Part shown: positions 11,291 through 22,949 of the stretch, piece after piece
Layout: each line of letters starts with the position of its first letter
How positions within the stretch are numbered: position 1 is the first letter of the stretch
DNA from: Dentipellis sp. KUC8613
Lineage: Eukaryota > Basidiomycota > Agaricomycetes > Russulales > Hericiaceae
NCBI GenBank assembly: GCA_002286715.1
Contig: NSJX01000015.1
Span: forward strand, 63,313-127,312
DNA length: 64,000 nt
Direction: 5' to 3'
Made by a program: the position numbers and the translations under genes
The notes under the pieces: model-generated
Databases searched by the model: none
Seen by the model: the letters and a program-made list of their open reading frames with translations, nothing else
Told to the model about the DNA's origin: nothing

Positions 11291-12049
11291 CCGTATGTGG
11301 CCCGAAGGCAAACTCCGCGTGATTCCGACGATCTTAAGCTTATTGCATGCCGGCGACTATGTACAATATCCGCGCGTGCCGTCATACCGCAATGTGCTCT
11401 CTAGTAACATTCGACGGCCCCGCACGGCTGAGCTATCTGAGCCCCCGACACAGTAAATGCCACCTCTGCGTCACACGCCTGTTTGCGCACGCATCCATCG
11501 AATAGTCTACGCAGACTGGGAGCCTAGACATATCGCACGTCCCCAGGCGGTAGGCGTGGCGCGCGATTGGACGGTCAACGCCTCGGCGCATGCGCATAAG
11601 ACCCGCATTGTGATATACCATACTCGGCACCCCGACCCACCGCACTGCGTACATCAACGCCTCCGCCCTCATGCACCTCGCCAAAAACAGAAAGCCGCTC
11701 CCACCGACGCACCAGCCGGCCCAGGCTTCTCTCCATCGTGCACCGCGCGTGTCCCCGCTCTGCAGCAGGCGGACCCCTAATGGGGATTCCGCCTGCGCTT
11801 TCGCCAGGAACGGCAGCACATCGAAGCGTTGCGTACGGCCGCTAGGCCATATTGGCCGGGAGGCGTCGGCATTGCAGGGCTGGAGCAGAGCGCCTCTTAG
11901 GCGCCGGGAGGCAATCGTTGGCGAAACCGGGCGTCGGCGGGAGACCTACGATAAAGCGTTGCATCCTGCGCAGAGCTCAAGCCGCACAAAGCGACATCCC
12001 TCCTTCCTCCTCCTGTAGAGATACACCAACCACTCTAAACAGACTTGAC
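11291..12049. other. Upstream region of S5
   Basis: No supportable gene. The last 60 bases (cctcctgtagagataca...) match the leader of S2. A weak ATAAAG-type box occurs about 100 bases before the ATG. Confidence 0.35.
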
Positions 12050-12600
12050 ATGATGTTCTTCATCTACATTATCATCTTCTTCTTCGCCCTTTTCTCCACT
12101 GCGCGGCCCGCCGACGCCCTCGCCATCGCAACCTCGTCTGACAAGGTCAGATGGTCGCCGACGCCCTCAGAGATCGCGTTGATAGTACTGGCGGGGTTAA
12201 GTCAGAACGATCTCTCTACGTGATATCTTTCCTTGGGCGCTGACAACCCCGTCTCACAGTCTTCCTGGTAGTCATGATAGCATTCTTCGTGGACCCATAC
12301 AAACTCCCGAAGATCGTGTGGTCAGCGCCTCCCATATGCAGGCGCTGCACCCTCCGGCGGCGGCAGCAGCAGCCCCGCCGACCTCTGCCGACCTCTGCAG
12401 GCCGCACCCCGCGGAGCGCGGCAGCGCCGCTGCCGCCTGCATTCACCGGCACCCCACACGCGCTGTCCGCTTCCCTGCCAGGACCTGTAAACGCTGCACC
12501 CGCCCACCGCAAGTTGGACCTCCCCAGCCCCTCCTCCGCCGGCACCAGCACCAGCACCAGCACTAGCACCAGCGGAGAATCCGAGTCCTCTGCGGTGTAA
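12050..12600 (+). CDS. S5: small signal-peptide/one-TM protein, S family
   Basis: Exons 12050-12200 and 12260-12600 give 163 residues; the 59-base intron is nearly identical to that of S3. Two in-frame ATGs open the protein (MMFFIYIIIFFFALF). A signal peptide probably ends at ADA-LA. The membrane helix forms across the phase-1 splice (IALIVLAGLIFLVVMIAFFV) and runs into DPYKLPKIVWSAPP, then a Cys/Arg-rich stretch (CRRCTLRRRQQQPRR) that would lie on the cytosolic side of a single-pass protein. A long Pro/Ala/Ser/Thr tail ends in repeated STST. It is the cleanest full-length family member. An alternative 3' end using a GTGTAAGT donor at 12595 and an acceptor near 12655 is possible. Function unknown. 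Confidence 0.6.
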
Positions 12601-12769
12601 GTCTCCCGGGGAGACTGAGACTGCCAAACTGCCTCCCTCTCGCATGTCGCTGCAGAGGGCGAGATCGTCGCCGCGCCTGGCGCAGCGTCGGTCGCTGAAG
12701 ATGCCTATGGTGTGGATTATCAGCTACGTGTCGGGGGCGACAGTAGTGGTAGCGCACTCACCTCGACCC

Positions 12770-13140
12770 TCGACCCTCATCCTCCTCATCGCCCCCACCC
12801 TCCGCCTCCTCATTCCACCCTCACTCTCTTCCACATCCCTCTCCACCCTCACCCTCATCCGCATCCCTTCCCACCCTCCTCTCGCCTCACCCTCACCCTC
12901 GTCATGTCCCCATCCGTCCTGGCCACCGCCCCGCCCCCGCTGAACCAGTCCGACCAAGTGTCATCGCTTTCGAGTTGCTTTCGTCATCGCTTTCGTCATC
13001 GCTTTCGAATTGCTCTCGTCCCTGCTCTCCTAGATGCTGTCGATACCGCATGAGTACGGACGCTCTCGATAGATAGGATACCAGTACATACCACCCATAC
13101 CACATATACCATACTATACCACATATACCATACTGCATCA
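12770..13140. repeat. Low-complexity CCT/CAC tract and short tandem repeats
   Basis: 12770-12905 is almost pure pyrimidine plus A (ccctcaccctcatcc type). 12960-13010 repeats tcatcgctttcg about three times. 13100-13140 holds two copies of accacatataccatact. These lie where copies 1 and 2 of block F have unique 3'UTR sequence, so they expanded after duplication. Confidence 0.7.
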
Positions 13141-14770
13141 ATACCCATTTATTATTCTCCCTCCGTCATCGTACGCGGAGGGGACAGCCTCGACGAATCA
13201 GCCTGAGCCTGACGGGACGTTGAGATCGGATTGCCTACCACCTACCGCCTACTGCTCCCGCACCGCCGCGACGCGACACGCAGGGCAGAGGGCGGCGGCG
13301 GACCCGCTGCGCAGCCCAGCGCGGGAATTAGAAGCACGCCAGGGCGGCAGGGGCCACGAGCGGTGTCGACCCGTGTGCGCGTGAGCTGAGGAACGACGGG
13401 CGGTATCTCGGCACGGAAGCGTGGACATGGGGTTGGGTTGCCGGCGTCCCCGTCTTATCGGCTGCGGCGATGGCTGATCAAGATCGACGGGATTCAAGTC
13501 TTTGACGTGCCCCAATGCAATATGGTAGTTTCTGCGAGTGTGGGTGTTCAGCGCTCAGTATCGATCTCATCATCGCATCATCACGCGGAAGGCCATACCT
13601 TCGCGCCGGGATGCGTATGTCGCACCCACGAAAGCCGCATCTGCGCTGCCCCTGCTTCCATTCCTGATAACAACGTCGCGCACATGAAAGGCGGGGCCGC
13701 GCAATGACGAGGCAGAGCTGTCCGATGCACAGAACGGCGGTCAGCGGGCGCAAACATGCCAATAACGGTGAAATGCACGTACACCGCACATGCTACCTGC
13801 TGACGGCCGTTCGAATCGAATGCACCGCCGAGGAGCTGTGCGGCGCTCCCATACCAGACGGAGGAAGCGCGCGGGCCTCCTCGGAGAGGCGGGTCCTGTG
13901 CACTTTCTTTCCAGAAATTCAGAGAGGGCGGTGGGAGTACGGATCCTACGGCTAGCGCCGCCTGGTTGGTCGGTTCGGTTCATCGAGGGAGAAAGAAAAA
14001 ACTTTTTTGTGCTGTTGACTGGGGGAAGGAAAATCTAAGCCTTGGCTAAGTTAGTTGGTAGGTGCTGTAGAAAAAGATGAAAATGCGTACTTAAACTGAG
14101 CTTTCGGAGATTTATAGGATTCTAAAAAGAAAAGCTCAAGGTCTCAGTTTGGGTGGCGCATATTCGTCATTTATGTTGGGAGAGAATAGAAATATACCCT
14201 CCGCGCACACGTGCCGCAATAATTTTCGCGAGGTCACGCCTGCTTGAACGCGTCCCGAAGGTGAGAAAATGAATCTATAATGCGGTCGAAAATACAACAA
14301 AATTTGGTACGGGTGATCTTACAGTCTACGGTCGTAGATTCGGCTTACCAAGTCGACAGCCGACGAGCACGACGCGCTGAGCGCGAGCGTGCTCGGCGAC
14401 TGTCGACTCGCCACTTCGCCACTAATTCTAAGTTGAACGAAGTTACGACGCTTTTGTGCATGAAGACACGAAGAGCTGCGTTCCTGGTGAGCGGCCAGTC
14501 AGTCATAGCCAACACGTAGCAACGAAGCCTGCGCACCTGTCTACCCCGCTCTCAACGAGAATACCTGCGCCTCCATCAGCACTCCGTTCGCCACATATGA
14601 CCGTAAAGGAAAGGGAGGAGGGTACGTACCCTGCTCGTGGTGGTGAAGAAGAAAGATGGTTCGTTATCGATGTGGCGTGGTTACCGTATACAACCACCCA
14701 TATAAGGACCCGGGACACCTTCTTATACACGTGGCATGAGGCGTGCCGGCGTCCCGGATAGCCGACCTCG
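12955..14770. repeat. 3' flank block F, copy 3
   Basis: Third copy, after S5. Shared landmarks include 13180-13230, 13310-13390, 13735-13900, the A/T-rich run near 13990, 14510-14600 and 14700-14770 (gacccgggacacc...cacgtggcatg). No conserved coding frame. Confidence 0.7.
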
Positions 14771-15124
14771 GTCGCGCCACCGGCCAGCCACCTTTGAACT
14801 TATACTACAACCTTCAAGTCGGTCAGCTTCTGGTCCATACACTGCGTGGTCTACACCCAACGATGTTTTTGTAACTCAGAAACGGAACATCACTGCTACT
14901 GCGTGGGGGGTCATGGTCCCAGCAAATTTTGCCTCCGATTTTCCGCCACGTCCACACGCCCAATTCCGGTAAGCATTGTATTCTCCCTGACACCAGAGTC
15001 CACAGGTCCGCAGAACAATATGGTATCCCTTGTATTCTCGCATCATATAAACCCACACGGTAGGACGTCTTCCATCTACGCACTAATCAAATCCACCCAT
15101 ACCTTCATACCTCAACAACAAACA

Positions 15125-15829
15125 ATGTCCTCCCGCAACTCTACCCCGCTCCCCGCCATCTTTGACGCGCTCCACGTCGACACTGGTGCCCCCAAAGCCC
15201 TAGCCGTGCGCATCGTTGTTGATTCCATGCTCAAGCCCGACGCATACGCTGGTGCAAACTCGGACACGGACACGGACTCGGACTCGGTGCCAGAACCAAA
15301 CCCCAGCGAACCCAGCTCCTCCTCCTCCTCCTCCTCCTCCTCCTCCTCCTCAACCATCGACTTCTGGTCCCTCTTCCCCCCCGCCCTCCGCCCAACCTCG
15401 CGCTCCGAAGCCGACGCCCTCATTCACGTCTGTAAGCCCCCTCCCCCTCGCCTCCCCATAACATCAACGCCCACCAGCAACTCACCCCCCGGCACAGGGA
15501 CCTCCGCCACGCAGACCTGGTACGAGTCCGCCAAGCACACGGAACACATCACGCCCGACGGCGCGCTCTCGCACTTCGCGTTCCTCGTGTCCGACTTCCT
15601 CGACTTCTTCGCGCGCGTCGACGCCCTGCGCGCAGACGCAGACGGCGACGTCCCCGAGGCGGCCGTGCGCGCGCTCGGCGCGGGGCTGGGCGCGCCGATG
15701 CAGGCGCGCCTGCGCGAGACGGTCGCCGCGTACGTCGCGCGCGTCAGGAGCACTAGCACTCCGAGTCAAACCCAGACAGTCACCGTGACGTACAGTAGCT
15801 CTGCTCAACGGACGTTCGCAAACCTATGA
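15125..15829 (+). CDS. Hypothetical protein with poly-serine tract
   Basis: ATG with good context (acaacaaacaATG), about 80 bases after a catataaac promoter-like box, followed by a 234-residue frame. A possible 66-base intron (15432-15497, GTAAGC...CACAG) keeps the frame; removing it joins HVW and TSATQTWYES and gives 212 residues. The N-terminus is followed by acidic SDTDTD repeats and about 13 serines encoded by a TCC repeat. The C-terminal part (SHFAFLVSDFLDFFARVDAL) is predicted helical. No signal peptide or membrane segment. GC-rich third positions match neighbouring real genes. Family not recognised. Confidence 0.5.
   Translation: MSSRNSTPLPAIFDALHVDTGAPKALAVRIVVDSMLKPDAYAGANSDTDTDSDSVPEPNPSEPSSSSSSSSSSSSSTIDFWSLFPPALRPTSRSEADALIHVCKPPPPRLPITSTPTSNSPPGTGTSATQTWYESAKHTEHITPDGALSHFAFLVSDFLDFFARVDALRADADGDVPEAAVRALGAGLGAPMQARLRETVAAYVARVRSTSTPSQTQTVTVTYSSSAQRTFANL
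15316..15351. repeat. (TCC)n microsatellite inside a coding region
   Basis: About 12 tandem TCC units encoding a serine run in the hypothetical protein at 15125-15829. Its length is likely to vary between strains. Confidence 0.85.
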
Positions 15830-16347
15830 CCTATAATCTATGACCTATATAATCTGTATTCGACTTGTATTTTTATCACTGGTGTACGAAGTTCACGCCA
15901 GCCAAGAGCCAGAGGGAGAGTCAGAGAGTCGGAAAATCAGCCAGTCATATATTCAAATGCAAAAGTCCAGTCCGGGTCCAAATTCAGGTTCGCGTTACGG
16001 TTCAGGTCCATGGCATCCGCCCCAACCGAATCAAACACAGAGTCAAAGTGTAAGGTGAACAAGCATACGTAGGCGGGTAGGTAGCAGCGACAAACAAAAG
16101 AGACAAAAGACACGGAGCGGAATGGATGGAGACCGGGAACTAAATGAGTGTAAGGATAAGCTAGGGCGGGGCAGGGCGGACGCGGTTCGTGAGGGGCCGT
16201 CGAAGGATATGGATATTGAGATACGGATAGCGAGGTATGGGTAGTCGCGGGGGTAACTACGCACATGCATATGGTGGGAGGTGGGTACTCGATGTATGAG
16301 AGGGAGGGCGAGAGGGGGGAGGGCACGAGAGTGAACAGAACACCCGC
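15830..16347. other. Convergent intergenic region
   Basis: Lies between the stop codons of a plus-strand and a minus-strand gene and should hold both 3'UTRs. No gene or repeat seen. Confidence 0.5.
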
Positions 16348-17805
16348 TCAAACGGAGTTGAGCGGCAGCTGGATGGGGCACGGCGCATCCGTGACGGACG
16401 TCGTCGTGTGATGCGTGCCGGGCAAACCCGCGATGCCCATGTCTACGTTCAGCTGGAAGCGGAGGCCTGCGGACGACAACGACCCGGCGATCAGAGCTCT
16501 GCCGCGGTCGACGAGAAATCAAGTAGACGTACCAGGTCGGTTGTCTGTCGAAATCGCCTTGTTCTTGCACGCGTTGTACCAATTCGTCCCTGTGCCCACC
16601 GTCCACCGTTAGCCATCGGCGCACCTGCAAAGGAAAAGAAGAGCGCTACATACAGGTCGCGTCCGAATCGTTCGTTGCCACATACGTAAAGTTCAGCGGC
16701 ATCTTGATCTCCGTGAACTGCTTCGCAGGGACAGTCTGGCCACCCATACTGCCCGTGCCAACCAGATGCCGCGAGTCAAGATCATACACCTCCGCGGAGA
16801 GGTGCGTGAAATGCAGCGGGAGGAAATTGCTGCCCGTGTCGACCTTCATATCGACCAGCGCGGGGAACGAGAAGTTCGCGGGCGCGCGGCTGAAGAGCGT
16901 CGGGATGGAGCTGTTGAAGTCGCCGGTGGCGCCGATGAGCGGGTTGTTCGAGTTGAACGAGAACGAGGGCACGCGCGGGATGGTGAACGCGAGCGCGAGC
17001 GCTATGACGCCGCAGAGCGCGAAGATGATGAACACGAACACGCGCCGCGTGAGCCAGCGCTGGCCGCACATCCCTGCCTGCCCGCGCCCCCAGGCGCGCC
17101 ACCACCGCTTGCGCTCGTGGTTCTTGTCGGCGTTGCGCCCCCGCCGCGTCATGTGGGCCATCTCCTCGGCTTTCCATTCGGGCCCGAGGGCGGGGACGGT
17201 GACGAGCTCGACAGGGCCGGAGGCGGATTCTTCGTCCTCATGTTTGAGTGAGGCGGGTGAGGATTGGATGGGTTGGTAGCTGCAAGGTGCCGACGGGTAC
17301 GGCGAAGAGACCGGGCACCGACGAATGACCGCGGAGTCGGTGTGTGCGAATTTGCGTGAGGAGAGCAGGACGAAAGCGACAGCCGTCGAGAAAAAAAATG
17401 CAGGGATCAAGAGAGAGGGTGTACAGCTAAGTCAGCCTCTCAGAGTATCAGCTACCGCCGCTGCACGCACCTAGCGGGGTTCTGCGCAATCCCAAACGCA
17501 GTGCTGTACCGCGGGCCCGCATTGTTGAAATCCGCAAAAACATCCCACCCCGCCTCCTCCTGGCCATCCTTCACCGGCTCCTCCCTGCCTGCATCGAAGT
17601 ACGACTGGCGATTGTAGCCTGCGCCTGGGGGCAGGCCTGCGTTAGCGCCGCCGCGGTGCTGGCCGGTGAAGAACGAAGACGACGAGTCGCGGCGAGTGTC
17701 GGGGATAGGCATCGTCGGCGAGGGGAAGTCGCGGTTGAGGGCGTCGACGGAGGAGCGGCGGCCCCCGTAGAAGGAGGAGACGGCGGATTTGCGGTCGGAA
17801 TCCAT
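16348..17805 (-). CDS. Type II membrane protein with LEA2-like extracytosolic domain
   Basis: Four exons (17805-17471, 17279-16654, 16589-16533, 16466-16348) give 378 residues with all frames consistent; the last two introns are 64 and 66 bases. The N-terminal 190 residues are Ser/Arg-rich and basic (start MDSDRKSAVSSFYGGRRSS). One transmembrane helix at about 192-211 (VFVFIIFALCGVIALALAF) follows a basic stretch, so the N-terminus should be cytosolic. The remaining 165 residues show the pattern of fungal LEA2-type beta-sandwich domains (VDMKVDTGSNFLPLHFTHL, VPAKQFTEIKMPLNFTYV, WTNWYNAC) with several N-glycosylation sites. Similar proteins are common and uncharacterised in Agaricomycetes. The 191-base first intron is long for this genome and could hide a small exon. 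Confidence 0.8.
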
Positions 17806-18548
17806 GGTATGTAGCGTCGGTGTCGGTATTGCCGCCTAGTGCGGGTAAGACGACGAGTTTGAAAGCTTAAAATCGCAGGCCGCTTGACTAGGCCTTGAGA
17901 TCTAAGCAATTCTGGGGGGAGAAGGGGGAAAACGGGGAGAAGGAGAGAAGGGAGGACGAGGAGAAGGTGCGGGTGGGAGAGCGTTGTGGCAGAGGCTGGC
18001 CGCGAGGGTCCAGCCAATTCGACTTATCGCATTGACTTATCACTTAGCATATGTTGGACCAAATTACTATCAAAGTAATTGCTCTCAGTGCAGATCTCTT
18101 CTAGACAATACTCTCGTGCTGTGGATCTTTCTGAGATTGCATATTGGTGCTTGTACGCTACATGTTCTGAGCGTTGAAGACTCTGGCCGCATTGTAGCCC
18201 ACACTCAATACCAATGATTTACCGACCTAATTAGCCAAAGCATTTGAATAAGCCTCCGCGGCGCAGCCTTCCGCTCACACGCGAACGGCATCGCCGTTTC
18301 GCTCGTTGTCCCACCAACATCTCGACGACGACGATCCTCGGAGGCCCCGACAGCAGTGCAGAAGATGATACAACGCTTTGTTGGCAACTCTCCACGCTCG
18401 AGCGTACATGCAAGTAAATAACGATAATCCCCAACCCAAAAATACAGAAAAACAAATGTTGCAGCAGCCCCTAGATCGCCCTGATAACAGTCCATGAATG
18501 AAATGACGTAGCAGTTCTTCCCTCCGACGACCTCGATCCCTCTGAGTC
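17806..18548. other. Intergenic region upstream of the LEA2-like gene
   Basis: Holds the promoter of the minus-strand membrane-protein gene (pyrimidine-rich on the minus strand at 17910-17990) and the 3' side of the next minus-strand gene. Small frames at 18205-18550 are not convincing. Confidence 0.4.
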
Positions 18549-18965
18549 TCAGGCTCTTGCTCTTCTCCCCGCATCTATGCTAACCCCGCCCCAGCTCCAG
18601 CCCCACGTCTTCCAGCCGCCCTTGCGGCACCGCGGGCCCTTCTGCGACACATCGTCGCTGTCGACCTCGCTCTGGCACGACGGCTGGCTCCACTGCGAGC
18701 TGCTCGAACTCTTGCTCGAGATGCTGCTCGTGCTGGCTGAGCGCCCCCGACGCCAGAGCGAGCGCCGCTTCTGCTCCGCCTCGGCGGGGGCCTCCTTCCA
18801 CCAGCTCTCCATCTGGCTCCAGTGCCGCTCGAGCGGGCAGTGCTGCTCGCGCTCAGGGATGGGTTCGAGTGCGCGCGGGGCTTGGAGGGGCGAGCGGTAG
18901 GGCGTGGGGGGTGAGGGAGGAGTTTTGATCGACTGCGTGCACGGGAGGGGGGTGTAGAGAGACAT
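18549..18965 (-). CDS. Hypothetical Ser/Arg/Trp-rich protein
   Basis: A 138-residue single-exon frame from MSLYTPLPCTQSIKTPPSPP. The frame stays open 90 codons further upstream, but this ATG is preferred because a TATAAGAG box lies about 120 bases before it and the upstream part has no start with good context. Proline-rich N-terminus, then HWSQMESWWKEAP, a Ser-rich low-complexity stretch, and a Trp/Gly-rich end (GGWKTWGWSWGGVS). No signal peptide or membrane segment. High GC in third positions supports coding. Function unknown. Confidence 0.45.
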   Translation of the reverse strand: MSLYTPLPCTQSIKTPPSPPTPYRSPLQAPRALEPIPEREQHCPLERHWSQMESWWKEAPAEAEQKRRSLWRRGRSASTSSISSKSSSSSQWSQPSCQSEVDSDDVSQKGPRCRKGGWKTWGWSWGGVSIDAGRRARA

Positions 18966-20921
18966 GTGGGCGTGCGGGCAGTCGATGCGAGGGTGAGTGG
19001 TTTGGTATGCGAGAAACACAGCGCGAGCGAGGGTGGGGCGAGTGTGGTGTGGTGACGATGGGCAAACCAGAGGGACCAGAGGACTCTTATACGTCGAGAT
19101 GGAGAGGAGATGCGGTCCCGACACTCGATCCGCACTCCATACTCCATACAAGCCACAGGCATCTAGACACCCGCACTCTATTTTCGCGGGCGTCTCCCGT
19201 GCGGTGCTGCTCCCGCACGTCTCAAAACGGAACACACGCGCGGGTCGCAGCCAGCCCCTGCGCCGCTCAATGCCAGATCGCGATCGTCGCAGTGCTTCCG
19301 CGCGTCAGTTCCCTCTTTTGTCTTTCTAGAACAACCTAAATATGTGCTGTCTGTGTTCTGAGATAGCTGGAGATCCGGCGAGCAGTCACGGAGCCAATGA
19401 GACAACCGTCGTTGTGTCTGCGCATTTTGAATTGCGCGTCATGGTGTTTCTGCTGTGCATTGCCATATTTCACTCATCGCTACCCGCACTCCCTGGAAGC
19501 GATTTTTGTAGGGAGATACTATCCTTTCCCTATGCCTATCTTCGCGCGAAGTATACATATTTTTAGAGGGAGAGCTGGAGGGGATAAAGAGACTAGGGAG
19601 GAGAGCAGCGAGTGTCTCAGCCCAACGGCGCCAAAGCGCCGGCCAGTGATCAGTCTCGATCGCAAGATCTAATCACGTGATGAACATGCACCAGGCCCCT
19701 GGCCGAGTCCGCCTTGTCCTCCAGCCCCTCGCGCAAACACCACTGCGAGTCTGCATCTGGCTCTGCCCTAGAACATAGGCTTTGGCTGCCTTAATCTCTA
19801 TTCCATGTCCTGAAGCTATGACTTCATGCACATACGGGATACAGGAAAACTCTAATTGCCGAAGGATGACATGTGAAAGCAGGAGCATAATGACGACTGA
19901 GTCAAAGTTAATTGTCCGTGCTCAGATCGATTTCTTGATGCACGACCTACACCCAGGAAACTCGACAAGATCGGGCTGTAGAGTGTGCAAGAAAGCCGTG
20001 CTAGCTCGGAGATTCAGCATGCCAAGTACTATGAGAGGACGAACCAACCCTGAGATAAAGAAAGGGAGGAAGCGCCGGGTATTGAAGTGGACGAAAGGTC
20101 ATCGAGTCGGGGCAGACACGAAGTTCGTCGACAAGAGACTCGCCTGAGACGTGGAGTTCGCCGAAGGACGTGGTTGTTGAACGATGTGTCCCCAGAGGTG
20201 GAAGCCGGGGCGCGTCGGGTGCAACTCGGGCGACTGATAGACCGCATCAGCTCATGACGGTTCATGGAGAGCACGAGGACGCGCAGAGTCACGGAGACTG
20301 CTGCTTCGCGGAGATGAACATGGTCTCACGAGATTGCAGAAAGCGGCGTTGAAAGACTCACAAACAGTTGAATCAGCCACGACACTCGGCTTTGACAGAA
20401 TGAAGTCTTCGTTGCAAGTAAAGACCCAACCAATGGCGTCAGGGCATTGAGTGGCCGCGGACATCGTATCGCGACAAACATCCGCAGACAAGCCTGTCAA
20501 GTAAGCAGAGAAGGTATAGAAAATGAGCATGGGAACTCAACATGGCAGCTCCGACTTCGCTCGGAACAAGGCACCTTCCTTTTCTCGGCGCGGAGTAACC
20601 CCACGTCGGTTCCACGCTCTTTCGCTGTAGCAGCCCATAGTGTTACATCTCCACATGACCGAATATGCTGCAGGGCCGTTGCCAATCGAGCCGACATCTA
20701 TCGAATGACCATGCAGAGCTGACAACCGCGCGTGATTGCGTCGCGTCGTCTGACTATAGCACCAAGGAGCAAGAATCGCGCTGCAGCACGCTCCCAGCCT
20801 TTATAACGACCTTCTATATCCGCCCTCTCCGTCCCCACGAGATTTCGTTAAGTGCTTCGGAACGACGAGCAACACTCACCAGTCCTCCCACCCGTCCTCC
20901 ACCTGCACCTGCACCTCTACC
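18966..20921. other. Intergenic; possible small Cys-containing minus-strand gene fragment
   Basis: Mostly nothing. On the minus strand about 20330-20490 an acceptor-like TTGACAG precedes a frame with regularly spaced cysteines (DVCRDTMSAATQC, CNEDF, VCESFNAAFCN) that ends at a GTGAGA donor. It could be an exon of a small secreted protein, but no start or terminal exon was found. Confidence 0.3.
19084..19091 (-). promoter_or_regulatory. TATA-like box of the Ser/Arg/Trp-rich gene
   Basis: Reads TATAAGAG on the minus strand, about 120 bases before the chosen start. Confidence 0.35.
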
Positions 20922-22949
20922 ATGGCCGACTCCACCCCCTTCGTCCCGCTCCTCATCAACAACGCGGCCAAACCCTCCAGTACCGGCGCGACCTTCCCCA
21001 TCCTGAACCCGCGCACGCAGCAGCCCGCCAGCACCGCCGCCTCCGCCTCGCCCGCAGACATCGCAGATGCCATTGCAGGCGCCGCCGCCGCGCAGCCCGC
21101 GTGGGAGGCGCAGCCGCCGTACGACCGGCGCGACGTGCTCCTGCGCGTCGCGGACCTCCTGAGCACCGCAGAGTGGCGGCGCACCGCGGCCGCCGCGATG
21201 CAGGCCGAGACGGACGCGCCCGCCGCGTGGGCGACGTACAGCGCGGGCGTCGCCGCGTCCGCCGTGCGCGGCGCCGCGACGATGGCCGGCGCGCTGCGCG
21301 GCGAGTCGTCCGACAGCCAGATCCCCGGCGGCACGGTGCTCGTGCTGCGCCGCGCGAAGGGCGTCGTGTGCGTATCCCCGTCCCTGCGCCCGCTGCTGCG
21401 CCTCTGCATTTGGGGCGCGCGCGCCAGCGCAATTTTTCTTGACGGAGAACGGATGGGCTAACGCGCGCCACGCTCCTCCCGCAGGTACTCGATCGCGCCA
21501 TGGAACGCACCCGTGCAGCTCACCATCCGCGCGATCGCCATCCCGCTCGTGTGCGGCAACACCGTCGTCCTCCGGCCCTCGGAGTTCAGCGCGCACGCAC
21601 AGCGCGTCGTCGTGCAGGCCTTCCTCGACGTGCGTCCTCGCTCCTCCGCTCTCCCCACGCAAGGCCCGTCAGCTGATGTGCTCCTCCTCCGCAGGCCGGT
21701 CTCCCGTCGGGGGTGCTCCAGTTCCTGCCCATGTCCCGCGAGGACACGCCCGCGCTCACCCCGCTCATCATCGGCCATCCCGCCGTGCGCATGATCAACG
21801 TGCGTCCCTCCCTTCCCTCCCATCTCCGAGATCGGCACTGACCCCAGGCGGCGCAGTTCACGGGCAGCGACCGCGTCGGCGCGCTCCTCGCCGCAGAAGC
21901 CGCCAAGCACCTCAAGCCCTGCGTGCTCGAGCTCGGCGGCAAAGCCCCCGCCATCGTACGCACCCTTCCCGCCCACTAACTCATCCCAACTCAACTCAAT
22001 CTGACTCCGGCCACCACAGGTCCTCGACGACGCGCCGCTCCCCAACGCCGCGCGCGCGCTCCTCTCCGCGGCCACCCTCAACGCGGGCCAGATCTGCATG
22101 TCGACCGAGCGCATCATCGCCACGCGCGGTGTGCACGCCGCGCTCACCACCGCGCTCTGCAGCCTGCTCGACGCCGCCTTCTCCGCAGACGCGCCCGAGA
22201 AGCCCGCGGACGCGACGGAGTGGCTCGGCGCGCTCGTGGGCCCGCGCGGCGCGGCGGGCCCCGTCGCGCGCGTGCAGCGCATGGTGCGCGATGCGGTCGC
22301 GGCGGGTGCGCAGGTCGTGTGGCCGCGCGGCGGGTATGAGGTGTGGGCGAGCGCGGAGGCGGTGGAGGGCGGCGTTGTGGGCATTTGTGTCGTGAGTGGG
22401 ATTAAGCCCGGGATGGAGATGTGGGACCGGGAGACGTTCGGGCCAGGTGCGTCTGTTTTGTTTGCCTTGGAGAGTGGGATGCGTGCTGATGCGTGTGCGG
22501 CGTGGAGTGGTCGGGATGGCGGTGGCGGAGGATGTGCAGGATGCGATACGCCTTGCGAATGAGACGCAGTATTCGTTGAGCGGGAGCGTGTGGACGCGGG
22601 ATGTGTATCATGCGATAGAGGTGGTGAAGGTATTGCGAGTCGGTGCGTCCATAGTCGTCTTATACCTCCTACTGCTCTCGGTTGACCTCGGCTTTGAAGG
22701 AACGGCCAACATCAATGGCCCGACGATACAATCGGAGCCGATGCATGGGAATCACGGAATCAGGTGCGCCGTCTCTTCCATTGCTGTCAGTCTGAGGAAG
22801 ATGCCTGACTGGACTTGGATCCCAGCGGCGCGAGTGGGTACGGCAGATTCGACGTCGACGCCTTTACAGATAAGCGCAATGTTGTGTTGAACTCGCTGGA
22901 GCGCAGTTATCCCCTCCCTGCGAAAGCTGCGTCGTGGACGGGAGCATAG
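20922..22949 (+). CDS. NAD(P)-dependent aldehyde dehydrogenase (salicylaldehyde/vanillin dehydrogenase-like)
   Basis: Eight exons (20922-21367, 21485-21629, 21695-21799, 21848-21955, 22020-22446, 22508-22642, 22700-22763, 22826-22949) give 517 residues, the usual length of ALDH-superfamily enzymes, which oxidise aldehydes to acids with NAD(P). The landmarks are all present: APWNAP with the catalytic Asn, FTGSDRVG of the cofactor fold, Glu260 in LELGGKAP, the nucleophile Cys294 in NAGQICMS (34 residues after the Glu, the normal spacing), ETFGPV, and the C-terminal GASGYGRFD. There is no targeting signal, so it is probably cytosolic. GC-rich codon use is typical of well-expressed genes here. 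The 61-base intron at 22447-22507 has a non-canonical look (CTGAT branch, GGAG end) but is required for frame. Subfamily is inferred from overall pattern only. Confidence 0.93.

Noticed and set aside
14846..15124. N-terminal extension of the poly-serine protein
   Set aside because: The open frame continues upstream, but it crosses a promoter-like catataaac box and block F remnants; the ATG at 15125 has a better context.
20814..21662. 282-codon minus-strand frame opposite ALDH
   Set aside because: It is the antisense shadow of GC-rich ALDH exons; the sense strand has all catalytic motifs and splice sites.
21439..22395. 318-codon plus-strand frame inside ALDH
   Set aside because: It reads through ALDH introns in another frame and is Arg/Ser/Pro-rich, as expected of a shadow frame in GC-rich DNA.
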